Source: Streptomyces ficellus (GTDB lineage: Bacteria; Actinomycetota; Actinomycetes; Streptomycetales; Streptomycetaceae). From it: DNA of 64,000 nt. Where the stretch lies: contig NZ_CP034279.1 of assembly GCF_009739905.1 (NCBI RefSeq), forward strand, positions 5,890,001 through 5,954,000, in the 5' to 3' direction. Of this stretch, positions 1-7,623 are shown piece by piece (position 1 is the stretch's first letter; each line of letters opens with the position of its first letter). The notes under the pieces were generated by a model. The model saw nothing but the letters and a program-made list of their open reading frames with translations. It did no database searches and was not told the DNA's origin. The translations under genes were made by a program, and so were the position numbers.

Positions 1-741
1 CTGGTCCAGGACGGCCGCCGCGGCGGGCAGGCCGGCCGGGTCGGCGACGACGACCTCGGCGTACGCGCCGATCGTCGCCTTGAGTTCGGCGGGTGTCCCG
101 CTGTGGGCGGCCCGTCCCTCGTCGATCAGGACGATCTCGTCGGCGAGCTGGTCGGCCTCCTCCAGGTACTGCGTGGTGAGGAGCACGGTCGTGCCCGTGG
201 ACGCCAACCCCCGTACGGCGTCCCACACGGCGCTGCGGCTCTGCGGGTCCAGGCCGGTGGTGGGCTCGTCCAGGAACAGCACCGCGGGCCGGGCGAGCAG
301 GCCGGCGGCCAGGTCCAGGCGGCGGCGCATGCCACCGGAGTAGGTGCGGGCGGGCCGGCCGGCCGCGCCCGTCAGGCCGAACCGTTCCAGGAGTTCGTCG
401 GCGCGGGAGCGCGGTACGCGCAGCAGCCGGGCGAACAGCCGCAGGTTCTCGGCGCCCGACAGCTCGCCGTCGACGGAGGCGTACTGGCCGGTGACGCCGA
501 TGCGGCGGCGTACGGCGGCGGGCTCGCGGACCACGTCGTGGCCCGCGACCCGGGCGCTGCCGGAGTCGGGTGCCGTGAGCGTCGTCAGGACCCGCACGGC
601 GGTGGTCTTGCCGGCGCCGTTCGGTCCGAGCACCCCGCAGACCGCGCCTTCGGGGACGGCGAGGTCGAGGCCGCGCAGGGCGCGGACGTCTCCGTAGCGC
701 TTCTCCAGACCCTCACTAAGTACAGCGTACGTAGTTGTCAT
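1..741 (-). CDS. ABC transporter ATP-binding protein, DrrA (drug-resistance) type, partial
   Basis: ATPase subunit of an ABC exporter; it would energise a membrane permease encoded beyond the left edge. Visible are Walker A GPNGAGKTT (residues 39-47), the signature YSGGMRRRLDLA, Walker B VLFLDEPTTGLD and the H-loop region TTQYLEEADQLAD, in the order and spacing of the DrrA/NodI family. The 247 codons present have no stop, so the C-terminus lies outside the window. The ATG at 741 is the first possible start, and the upstream operator covers codons 4-9. It is transcribed divergently from a TetR gene, and the two operators between them suggest drug- or metabolite-inducible efflux. The substrate cannot be told from sequence. 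Confidence 0.9.
   Translation of the reverse strand, partial: MTTTYAVLSEGLEKRYGDVRALRGLDLAVPEGAVCGVLGPNGAGKTTAVRVLTTLTAPDSGSARVAGHDVVREPAAVRRRIGVTGQYASVDGELSGAENLRLFARLLRVPRSRADELLERFGLTGAAGRPARTYSGGMRRRLDLAAGLLARPAVLFLDEPTTGLDPQSRSAVWDAVRGLASTGTTVLLTTQYLEEADQLADEIVLIDEGRAAHSGTPAELKATIGAYAEVVVADPAGLPAAAAVLDQ
717..733. promoter_or_regulatory. TetR operator 1 (TAAGTAC-agc-GTACGTA)
   Basis: Inverted repeat with one mismatch between 7-bp arms around a 3-bp spacer. It overlaps codons 4-9 of the ABC ATPase. The larger unit 720-735 is also an exact inverted copy of 758-773, so this site mirrors operator 2. A repressor bound here would block initiation or early elongation of the ABC gene. Confidence 0.7.
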
Positions 742-759
742 GGGTCGACCGTACCTCAC

Positions 760-776
760 TACGTACGCTGTACGTA
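760..776. promoter_or_regulatory. TetR operator 2 (TACGTAC-gct-GTACGTA)
   Basis: Perfect 7-bp inverted repeat with a 3-bp spacer in the 63-bp gap between the divergent ABC ATPase and TetR genes, 28 bp before the TetR start. Its centre lies 43 bp from that of operator 1, about four helical turns. The probable ligand is the TetR protein encoded at 805. Confidence 0.75.
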
Positions 777-804
777 ACTACGATGGTGGGCGAGGTGATG
801 ATCC

Positions 805-1512
805 ATGGCGGGCCGAGCGGCCGAACCGGAAGTGATCTGGGCGCGCCCCGAGCGGACGGGCCGTGGCCCCAGGCCGGCGCACAGCCGTGCCGACATCGCG
901 GCGGCGGCGGTGCGGATCGCGGACGCCGACGGCATCGACGGCGTGTCCATGCGGCGCGTGGCGGCCGAGCTGGGCTGCGGCACGATGTCGCTCTACAACT
1001 ACGTGACCGGCAAGGCCGACCTGTACGAGCTGATGGTCGACGCGGTGAGCGGCGAGTACGAGCTGCCGGACGCGCCCAGCGGTGACTGGAAGGCGGACAT
1101 GCTGGCGCTGGGCCGCCAGACCCGGGCCATCATGCACCGGCACCCGTGGCTCACCCGGGTCATGTCGACCGTCTACGGCTTCAGCCCCAACGCCCTCCGC
1201 TATCTCGAGTTCTGCCTCGGCTGCCTGGCCCCGCTGGACGTGCCGGGCGGCGCCAAGATGGAACTGATCGCGATGGTCAACGGCACCGCCCTGGTCACCG
1301 TCGCCAATGAACTGGCCATGGCCGAGCGCAGCCGCTCCCTGCCGTGGTCCGAGGAACGGGAACAGGCCGTGCGCGCGGCCTATCTGGGGCGGGAGGTGGC
1401 GAGCGGGGCCTATCCGCGCCTGGCCGCACTCCTCGCCGAGGCACCGGCGCCGGAAGCCCCCGACAAAGCCTTCGACCGCGCTATGCGGCGACTGCTGGAC
1501 TCCTTCGGCTGA
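805..1512 (+). CDS. TetR-family regulator of the adjacent ABC exporter
   Basis: 235 aa. The N-terminal helix-turn-helix lies at about residues 30-75 (AAAAVRIADADGIDGVSMRRVAAELG followed by MSLYNYVTGKADLYELM, written here in two parts). It is followed by a large C-terminal ligand-binding domain of the TetR_C type found in regulators paired with DrrAB-like exporters. The extension of about 28 residues before the first DNA-binding helix is common in this subgroup. The ATG start has a purine-rich stretch (GGGCGAGG) upstream. Autoregulation and control of the divergent ABC gene are inferred from the two matching palindromes between them. Confidence 0.88.
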   Translation: MAGRAAEPEVIWARPERTGRGPRPAHSRADIAAAAVRIADADGIDGVSMRRVAAELGCGTMSLYNYVTGKADLYELMVDAVSGEYELPDAPSGDWKADMLALGRQTRAIMHRHPWLTRVMSTVYGFSPNALRYLEFCLGCLAPLDVPGGAKMELIAMVNGTALVTVANELAMAERSRSLPWSEEREQAVRAAYLGREVASGAYPRLAALLAEAPAPEAPDKAFDRAMRRLLDSFG

Positions 1513-1570
1513 CACGGGAGCAGCCGTCGGCCGTGGTGGCGTCCGCGGCCGTTGGCGCCCGTGGCGGGGG

Positions 1571-2773
1571 TCAGAGCAGGGACAGTTGCCCCTCCGGGCC
1601 CTCTTCCGCGCGGTCCAGGACCGAGGCGGGGCGCCGTGCCGACCCGGGGGCGGGGAGGATGCCGGCCGAGTGGAGGGTGGTGCGGGTGAGGAGGTCGGTG
1701 CCGGACAGGTCCGGGCGCTCCGACTCCAGTTGGGCCTGGAGCGCGAGCACGGTGATCAGCTCCAGCAGGTCGGACGTCCACTCCTGCGGCCACGCGGCCG
1801 GGCGGATCGCCTCGAGGGTGCCCGGTTCGGCGGGGGAGGTGCGGTGCCCGAACCAGAGTTCCAGCATCCGCACGCCGCCCACCCGGTAGTCCCAGGCCTC
1901 CGCCGGCACGGGGGAGATCCGGCCGCCGTCGCCGACCAGCAGCGCCTCGTCCTCCGCGTCGTACGCGAGCGTCGCCGGCCGTGCCGGGAGCGCCGCGCGG
2001 ACGTAGGGGCGCCGCCCGCCGGGCAGCCGGGGGCGCCGACCGCTCCGGGCGCCGCGCAGCTGGACGTCCGTCATACGGTGGCCCAGCGCCACGCCCGACG
2101 CCCAGACGTCCGGGTCGGCGGGCAGCGGGACGGCGCACCCGGCGGGGGCGGGCCGGGCGGCGGCCACCGCCCACGCCAGCAGGTCCGCGGGGGCGACCCC
2201 GGCCCCGTACCGCTCGCTCAACAGCTCCAGCAGGCCGGGCGTGACGTTCGGCTCCCGCCCGCCGGGGCGCCGGTACAGCGGGCGGATGCGGCCGGGGCGG
2301 CCCGCCGGGGAGCGGCCGTCCGGCAGGGCGGCGGTCACCAGCAGCGCGGGACCCGCGGCCTGCGGCACGTACCCCTGCTCCACCGCGAACAGCTGTCGCT
2401 CGTCCGCCACCCGCCACAGCTCCGGGCGGGCCACGTCGATCAGCCGGTGGTCGGGCAGCAGCCACTGCTCGTCGAACGGCCCGTGCGCCAGCCGCACCGG
2501 CTCGGGGCACGGGCCCGCCTCCCGCGCGAACCGGGCCGTGACGGTCCGCTGCCCCGGCAGCGCGGCCACCGGCGTCGACAGCGAGCGTGCCCGCGTGGGC
2601 CGGAACAGGGCCTCCCGCTCGGCGTGCCCGGGCGCCCCGGCCAGTGCGTCCCAGCGGGCCCGCAGGGTGCGGACGTCCGGGGCGACGACCCACGGCCGCC
2701 CCAGCCGCAGCGGCGCCACGGACCAGGGCATCAGGTCGTCGAGCAGGGGCGCGTCATCGGTCACGGGCGGCAT
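1571..2773 (-). CDS. Orphan type ISP restriction/modification-like protein (C-terminal specificity-type domain)
   Basis: 400 aa. The opening (DDLMPWSVAPLRLGRPW), the central PLYRRPGGREPN and TPGLLELLSERYG segments, and the end IRPAAWPQEWTSDLLELI match a Streptomyces-conserved family annotated as type ISP restriction/modification enzyme because it resembles the C-terminal target-recognition region of LlaBIII/LlaGI-type enzymes. No methyltransferase (NPPY), nuclease or helicase motif is present in the protein or next to it, so restriction activity is unlikely. It lies downstream of the hmgA-GntR pair on the same strand with a gap of about 50 bp. The role is unknown; the assignment comes from recall of the family. 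Confidence 0.6.
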   Translation of the reverse strand: MPPVTDDAPLLDDLMPWSVAPLRLGRPWVVAPDVRTLRARWDALAGAPGHAEREALFRPTRARSLSTPVAALPGQRTVTARFAREAGPCPEPVRLAHGPFDEQWLLPDHRLIDVARPELWRVADERQLFAVEQGYVPQAAGPALLVTAALPDGRSPAGRPGRIRPLYRRPGGREPNVTPGLLELLSERYGAGVAPADLLAWAVAAARPAPAGCAVPLPADPDVWASGVALGHRMTDVQLRGARSGRRPRLPGGRRPYVRAALPARPATLAYDAEDEALLVGDGGRISPVPAEAWDYRVGGVRMLELWFGHRTSPAEPGTLEAIRPAAWPQEWTSDLLELITVLALQAQLESERPDLSGTDLLTRTTLHSAGILPAPGSARRPASVLDRAEEGPEGQLSLL

Positions 2774-2827
2774 GCTAGTGACCGCACGCGGCCCGCCTCC
2801 ACCACGCCCGCCCGCACCGGCCCGCGT

Positions 2828-3577
2828 TCAGTCCGCCTCCACGGTGACCGTGAAGGAGAAGCGGTCGCCGCGGTAGCGGATGCGGGCCACGTCCACGACC
2901 CGGCCGTCCTCGTCGTACGTCACGCCCGTGTAGTGCAGGATCGGCGACAGCAGCGGGACGTTCAGCAGCTCGGCCGTCTCGGGGTCGGCGAGCCGCGCCT
3001 CGACGGTGTCGGTGATCCGGCTGATCCGCACCCCGACCGCGTCCCGCAGCACCTTCGTCATCGGCCACCGTTCCAGGTCGGCCAGGTCGATGCGGGCCGC
3101 GACCTCCGGCCGGACGGCGTTCTCGGCCCAGTTCGTCGGCTCGCCGCTCTCGCCGTCGCAGCGCAGCCGCCGGAAGGTGACCACCTGGGTCAGGTCCGGG
3201 AAGTGCTCGGCGAGTTCGCCGTGGACCTTGTCCTCGCCGTGGCCGAGGATCGTCGTCCGCTCGCCCGACTGCTGGGCCACGATCGCGTCGATCGAGCCCA
3301 GCAGCCGGCGCGGCGCGCTGCGCCGGGCGCCCGGCTCGATGAAGGTGCCGCGCCGCCGGTGCCGGCTGATCAGCCCCTCCGCCTCCAGCTCCTTGAGCGC
3401 CTGCCGCATGGTGAGCACGCTGACGCCGTAGTGCGCGGCGAGCTGCTCCTCGGTCGGCAGGCGCAGCGAGGCGTCCGGCGCGCGGCCGAGTATGGAGGCA
3501 CGCAGGGACTGCGAGACCTGGTACCACAGCGGGAGCTTGCGGTTCAGGACCAGCGAGTCGGGGGCGAAAGCGGTCAC
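2828..3577 (-). CDS. GntR-family regulator, HutC/UTRA type, probable regulator of homogentisate degradation
   Basis: 249 aa. N-terminal GntR winged helix (LWYQVSQSLRASILG, LRLPTEEQLAAHYGVSVLTM, RQALKELEAEGLISRHRRRG; residues about 17-80) and a C-terminal UTRA effector domain (about 95-245). The gene begins 12 bp after the hmgA stop on the same strand, so the two are very likely co-transcribed. UTRA regulators usually sense a pathway substrate, so homogentisate or a related aromatic acid is a reasonable guess. The inverted repeat upstream of hmgA (4949-4972) is its best candidate operator. Confidence 0.88.
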   Translation of the reverse strand: MTAFAPDSLVLNRKLPLWYQVSQSLRASILGRAPDASLRLPTEEQLAAHYGVSVLTMRQALKELEAEGLISRHRRRGTFIEPGARRSAPRRLLGSIDAIVAQQSGERTTILGHGEDKVHGELAEHFPDLTQVVTFRRLRCDGESGEPTNWAENAVRPEVAARIDLADLERWPMTKVLRDAVGVRISRITDTVEARLADPETAELLNVPLLSPILHYTGVTYDEDGRVVDVARIRYRGDRFSFTVTVEAD

Positions 3578-3589
3578 GGGTACTCCGTA

Positions 3590-4912
3590 CTACGGCCGAA
3601 AGTGGCGCTCAAGACCCTGCCACACGTCGTCGTACCCGCGCTGAAGGTGGTCGGCCTCCACCGCCTGGCCGGTGGCGGTGACGGGCCAGCGCGTCTCGAA
3701 CATGAACGCCAGGCCGTCGTCGATCTTCTGCGGCTTCAGCTCGGCGGCGCTCGCGCGGTCGAAGGTCTCCCGGTCGGGGCCGTGCGCCGACATCATGTTG
3801 TGCAGCGAGCCGCCGCCGGGGACGAAGCCTTCGGCCTTGGCGTCGTAGGCGCCCTCGATGAGGCCCATGTACTCGCTCATCACGTTGCGGTGGAAGTACG
3901 GCGGGCGGAAGGTGTCCTCGCCGACCAGCCAGCGCGGTGCGAAGACCACGAAGTCGACGCCCGCGAGACCGGGGGTGTCGGACGGCGCGGTGAGCACCGT
4001 GAAGATCGACGGGTCGGGGTGGTCGTAGGAGATGGTGCCGATGACGTTGAAGGCGCGCAGGTCGTAGACGTACGGGACGTGGTTGCCGTGCCAGGCGACG
4101 ACGTCGAGCGGCGAGTGGGCGTACGTCGCTCTCCACAGGTTGCCGCAGAACTTGTTCACCACCTCCACCTCGCCCTCCACGTCCTCGTACGCGGCGACCG
4201 GCGCCCGGAAGTCCCGGGGGTTGGCCAGGCCGTTGGCGCCGATCGGGCCGAGGGCGGGCAGTTCGAAGGGCCGGCCGTAGTTCTCGCACACGTACCCGCG
4301 CGCCGTCTCGTCGAGCAGCTCGACGCGGAAGCGGATCCCGCGCGGGACGAGCGCCACCTCCCCGGGGCGGGCGGCGAGCAGGCCGAACTCGGTGCGCAGC
4401 AGCAGGCCGCCGCGCTCGGGGACGATCAGCAGCTCCCCGTCGGCGTCGCTGAAGACCCGGTCCATGGAGGCGTTGGCGTGGTAGAGGTGCACGGCCATGC
4501 CGGTGCGCTGGGTGACGTCGCCGTTGCCGCCGAGCGTCCACAGACCCGCCAGCCAGTCGGTGCCGGGCGCCGGGTCCGGGAGCGGGTTCCAGCGCAGCCG
4601 GTTGGGGTCGGGGACGGTCTCGGTGAAGGGCGCGGTGCGGACGGCACCGTTGCCGGTGCGGACGAACGGCGGGTGGGCGGCCGAGGGGCGGATCCGGTAG
4701 AGCCACGAGCGGCGGTTGTGGGGGCGCGGCTCGGTGAACGCGGAGCCGCTGAGCTGCTCGGCGTACAGACCCAGTGGGGCGCGCTGGGGGGAGTTCCGGC
4801 CGAGCGGCAGGGCGCCGGGCAGGGCTTCTGAGCTGTGCTCGTTGCCGAAGCCGGAGGAGTACTCCAGCGCGTCGGCGGTCTTCCTCGCCTGTTCGGTGCC
4901 GTGGTTCGTCAT
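3590..4912 (-). CDS. hmgA: Homogentisate 1,2-dioxygenase
   Basis: 440 aa, normal for the family. It opens the aromatic ring of homogentisate to maleylacetoacetate, the key step of tyrosine and phenylalanine catabolism. The non-heme iron ligands are visible: His and Glu in PPYFHRNVMSEYMG (about residues 335-345) and His in HNMMSAHGPD (about 375). The N-terminus (EYSSGFGNEHSSEALPGALP) is typical. An in-frame stretch extends upstream but is low-complexity proline/arginine sequence without family similarity, so the ATG at 4912 is chosen; it follows a purine-rich GGAGCGG. The next enzymes (maleylacetoacetate isomerase, fumarylacetoacetase) are not in this window. Loss of this gene classically gives brown homogentisate melanin. 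Confidence 0.97.
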   Translation of the reverse strand: MTNHGTEQARKTADALEYSSGFGNEHSSEALPGALPLGRNSPQRAPLGLYAEQLSGSAFTEPRPHNRRSWLYRIRPSAAHPPFVRTGNGAVRTAPFTETVPDPNRLRWNPLPDPAPGTDWLAGLWTLGGNGDVTQRTGMAVHLYHANASMDRVFSDADGELLIVPERGGLLLRTEFGLLAARPGEVALVPRGIRFRVELLDETARGYVCENYGRPFELPALGPIGANGLANPRDFRAPVAAYEDVEGEVEVVNKFCGNLWRATYAHSPLDVVAWHGNHVPYVYDLRAFNVIGTISYDHPDPSIFTVLTAPSDTPGLAGVDFVVFAPRWLVGEDTFRPPYFHRNVMSEYMGLIEGAYDAKAEGFVPGGGSLHNMMSAHGPDRETFDRASAAELKPQKIDDGLAFMFETRWPVTATGQAVEADHLQRGYDDVWQGLERHFRP

Positions 4913-4948
4913 CGTCGCCCGCTCCTGTCGCTCGACCTGCCCCAACGC

Positions 4949-4972
4949 AATCCTATGGAAGACCGTAGGATT
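4949..4972. promoter_or_regulatory. Inverted repeat AATCCTA-N10-TAGGATT upstream of hmgA
   Basis: Perfect 7-bp arms separated by 10 bp, centred about 48 bp before the hmgA start codon. It is AT-rich against its surroundings, as expected for a promoter/operator. The best candidate ligand is the GntR protein encoded just downstream of hmgA; an IclR/Lrp-type tyrosine-catabolism regulator encoded elsewhere is an alternative. Confidence 0.65.
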
Positions 4973-5211
4973 CCGCGCGGCCCACGTCAACGGGGGTGGG
5001 CCTTGGACGCGCCCCGGGCCGTGCGGGTTCCGGCCCCGGCGGCCGGTCCGGCGGGCGGGTTCCGGCCGGCGGCGGCCGGTCCGGGCGGCGAGGTTCGACC
5101 CCGGCGGCCGGACCGGACGGCCGGGGTACGGCCCCCGGTGGGCGCGTTCCGGCCCGGCGCGGGTTCCCCGGGGCGATCGCCCTTCCCGGCGAACGGAACC
5201 ATCGCCGCCAT

Positions 5212-5229
5212 GCCTACCGGTCGGTATGC
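5212..5229. promoter_or_regulatory. TetR-type palindrome (GCCTACCG-GT-CGGTATGC)
   Basis: 18-bp palindrome with one arm mismatch, 62 bp before the ATG of the molybdopterin oxidoreductase. The TACCGRCCGGTNGG core resembles the boxes at 19685, 32266 and 39755. This suggests a related TetR regulator, but the match is weaker than between the last two. Confidence 0.5.
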
Positions 5230-5291
5230 TCGGGGGTGTCTGCGCGTCAACGCCGCCGCGGCCTCGCCCGCCGCCGCCCCGGGAGGCCTCC

Positions 5292-7502
5292 ATGCCCACC
5301 GCCCTGCGTATCTGCCCGCTCTGCGAAGCCACCTGCGGGCTGACCCTCACCCTCGACGGCCCACGCGTCACCTCCACCCGCGGCGACCACGACGACGTGT
5401 TCAGCCGGGGCTTCATCTGCCCCAAGGGCGCGTCGTTCGGCGAGCTGGACGCCGACCCGGACCGGCTGCGCGTCCCGCTCGTCCGCGGCGCCGACGGCAC
5501 CCTGCGGGAGACCGGCTGGCAGGAGGCGTTCGACCTCGTCGCGCGCCGCCTGCCGCCGCTCGTCCAGCGGCACGGCGCCGACGCCGTCGGGGTCGTCCTC
5601 GGCAACCCCAACGTCCACACCATGGCGGGCGCGCTCTACCCGCCGCTCCTGCTCGGCGCCCTGCGCACCCGCAGCCTGTTCACCGCGTCCACCCTCGACC
5701 AGATGCCCAAACACGTCTCCAGCGGGCTGATGTTCGGCGACGCGTTCGCCATCCCCGTACCCGACCTGGACCGCACCGACCACCTGCTGCTGATCGGCGC
5801 CAACCCGCTGGACTCCAACGGCAGCCTGTGCACCGCCCCCGACTTCCCCGGCAGGCTCAAGGCGCTGCGCCGCCGCGGCGGCACCCTCACCGTCGTCGAC
5901 CCGCGCCGCACCCGCACCGCGCGCCTCGCCGACCGGCACGTCGCCATCCGCCCGGGCGCCGACGCGGCACTGCTCGCCGCCCTCGTCCACGTGCTGTACG
6001 AGGAGGGGCTCGCCGCCCCCGGGCCGCTCGCCGAGCACGTCGAAGGCGTCGACGACGTACGGCGGGCCGTCGCCGAGTTCACCCCCGAGGCCGTCGCCGG
6101 CGCCTGCGACGTCGACGCCGGCACGATCCGCACCCTCGCCCGCGAGCTGGCGGCGGCGCCCGCGGCGGCCGTCTACGGGCGGGTCGGTGGCAGCACCGTC
6201 GTCCACGGCACCCTCACCAACTGGCTCGTCGACGTCCTCAACGTCCTCACCGGAAACCTCGACCGGCCCGGCGGGGCGATGTTCCCGCTCTCCGCCACCA
6301 CCCCCGCGCCCCGCCCGCCCGGCCCCGGCAAGGGCTTCGCGCTCGGCCGCTGGGCGAGCCGGGTGTCCGGGCACCCCGAGGCGAAGGGCGAACTGCCCAT
6401 GGCCGCCCTCGCGGAGGAGATCGAGACCCCCGGTGAGGGCCGCATCCGCGCCCTCGTCGCCATCGCCGCCAACCCCGTGCTCTCCGCGCCCGACGGCGAC
6501 CGCCTCGACCGCGCCCTCGGCGAGCTGGACTTCATGGTGAGCGTCGACCCGTACCTCAACGAGACCTCCCGCCACGCCGATGTGATCCTGCCCCCGCCGC
6601 CACCCGCCCAGAGCGCCCACTTCGACTTCGCGTTCAACAACTTCGCCGTCCGCAACCAGGTCCGCCACACCCCCGCGCCCGTCCCCCTGGAGCCGGGCCG
6701 CATGGACGAGTGCGAGATCCACGCACGGCTGGTCCTCGCCGCCACCGGCCTCCACGGCGCCGACCCCGCCGCCGTCGACGACACGGCCATCGCCCGCACC
6801 CTCGCCAAGGCCGTCACCGAGCCGCACTCACCCGCGTACGGGCAGGACCCCGACGCGTACGCGGCCGGGCTCACCGGCCGCACCGGCGCGGAGCGGCGCC
6901 TGGACCTGATGCTGCGCCTCGGCCCGTACGGTCTCACCCTCGACCGGCTCCTGGAGCACCCGCACGGCATCGACCTCGGCCCGCTGAAGCCCCGCGTCCC
7001 ACAGGTCCTTAGGACCCGCAGCGGCCGTGTCGAACTCCTGCCGGAACCGATCGCCGCCGACCTGACCCGGCTGCGCACCGCCCTGGCCGCCCCCGGTGAC
7101 GCCCTCGTCCTCGTCGGCCGCCGCCACCTCCGCTCCAACAACAGCTGGATGCACAACCTCCCCTCCCTCAACCGCGGCACCAACACCTGCACCCTCCAGG
7201 TCCACCCCGAGGACGCGGCCCGCCTCGGCCTCACCGACGGCGAGCCCGCCCGCGTCAAGGCGGAGGGCGGCGAGCTTCAGGCGCCCGTCGAGGTCACCGA
7301 CACGGTGCGCAGGGGAGTGGTGAGTCTGCCGCACGGCTGGGGGCACGACCGGCCGGGGACCCGTACCGCGGTCGCCTCGAAACGCCCCGGGGTCAACGTC
7401 AACCAGCTCCTGGACGGGACCCGGCTCGACCCCCTGTCCGGCACCGCCGTCCTCAACGGCTTCCCCGTCGAGGTGTCACCGGCGCACGACGACCGCCTCT
7501 GA
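5292..7502 (+). CDS. Molybdopterin-dependent oxidoreductase with N-terminal 4Fe-4S site (formate dehydrogenase/nitrate reductase superfamily)
   Basis: 736 aa, predicted cytoplasmic; no Tat signal is seen. Cysteines at residues 8, 11, 15 and 43 (CPLCEATC ... FICPKG) form the N-terminal Fe-S motif of the bis-MGD family. Further on come RRGGTLTVVDPRRTRTA, MSVDPYLNETSRHADVILP and a C-terminal molydopterin-binding domain (LRSNNSWMHN, DGEPARVKAEGG, VSLPHGWGHD). The segment where formate dehydrogenases carry the Mo-binding Cys/Sec reads STLDQMPKHVSSGLMFG, so the metal ligand is not the usual Cys or Sec and formate is doubtful. There is no adjacent electron-transfer subunit. The start is set by GGGAGG six bases before the ATG. 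The substrate is unknown. Confidence 0.85.
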   Translation: MPTALRICPLCEATCGLTLTLDGPRVTSTRGDHDDVFSRGFICPKGASFGELDADPDRLRVPLVRGADGTLRETGWQEAFDLVARRLPPLVQRHGADAVGVVLGNPNVHTMAGALYPPLLLGALRTRSLFTASTLDQMPKHVSSGLMFGDAFAIPVPDLDRTDHLLLIGANPLDSNGSLCTAPDFPGRLKALRRRGGTLTVVDPRRTRTARLADRHVAIRPGADAALLAALVHVLYEEGLAAPGPLAEHVEGVDDVRRAVAEFTPEAVAGACDVDAGTIRTLARELAAAPAAAVYGRVGGSTVVHGTLTNWLVDVLNVLTGNLDRPGGAMFPLSATTPAPRPPGPGKGFALGRWASRVSGHPEAKGELPMAALAEEIETPGEGRIRALVAIAANPVLSAPDGDRLDRALGELDFMVSVDPYLNETSRHADVILPPPPPAQSAHFDFAFNNFAVRNQVRHTPAPVPLEPGRMDECEIHARLVLAATGLHGADPAAVDDTAIARTLAKAVTEPHSPAYGQDPDAYAAGLTGRTGAERRLDLMLRLGPYGLTLDRLLEHPHGIDLGPLKPRVPQVLRTRSGRVELLPEPIAADLTRLRTALAAPGDALVLVGRRHLRSNNSWMHNLPSLNRGTNTCTLQVHPEDAARLGLTDGEPARVKAEGGELQAPVEVTDTVRRGVVSLPHGWGHDRPGTRTAVASKRPGVNVNQLLDGTRLDPLSGTAVLNGFPVEVSPAHDDRL

Positions 7503-7555
7503 GCAGGGGTTTTGCTCGTATTGCTCACACGTCAACATCTTGTTAACCGCTGAAC

Positions 7556-7617
7556 GAGGCACCTAACGTCGTCCGCACCGCCGCCCCCCGGTGGAGTTCA
7601 AGGGTGAACGTTAGGTG
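7556..7617 (+). promoter_or_regulatory. Long-range inverted repeat before the citrate transporter, able to mask its ribosome-binding site
   Basis: CACCTAACGT (7560-7569) pairs perfectly with ACGTTAGGTG (7608-7617). Flanking GAGG (7556-7559) and CCTC extend the stem after a one-base bulge. The 3' arm contains AGGTG, the only Shine-Dalgarno-like sequence before the ATG at 7624. In an RNA this would form a stem that sequesters the ribosome-binding site; as DNA it could be an operator. Confidence 0.5.
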
Positions 7618-7623
7618 TCCTCC

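Larger units (their letters stand above)
4913..5291. other. 379-bp intergenic region between divergent hmgA and the molybdopterin oxidoreductase
   Basis: Holds the hmgA operator, then about 140 bp (roughly 5025-5165) of imperfect GC-rich direct repeats built on GGTTCCGGCC and GGCGGCCGG-type words, then a palindrome at 5212-5229, and a GGGAGG ribosome-binding site at 5281-5286. No credible protein is encoded: the open frames here are proline/arginine/glycine runs. Confidence 0.6.

Noticed and set aside
1307..4831. Very long plus-strand open frame opposite the type-ISP, GntR and hmgA genes
   Set aside because: It is the complement of genes with clear families, has Arg/Pro/Gly-rich translation and no ribosome-binding site. 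Such shadow frames are normal at this GC content.
5292..7502. Formate dehydrogenase alpha subunit
   Set aside because: Same superfamily, but the usual Cys/Sec ligand and partner subunits are missing, so formate is not claimed.
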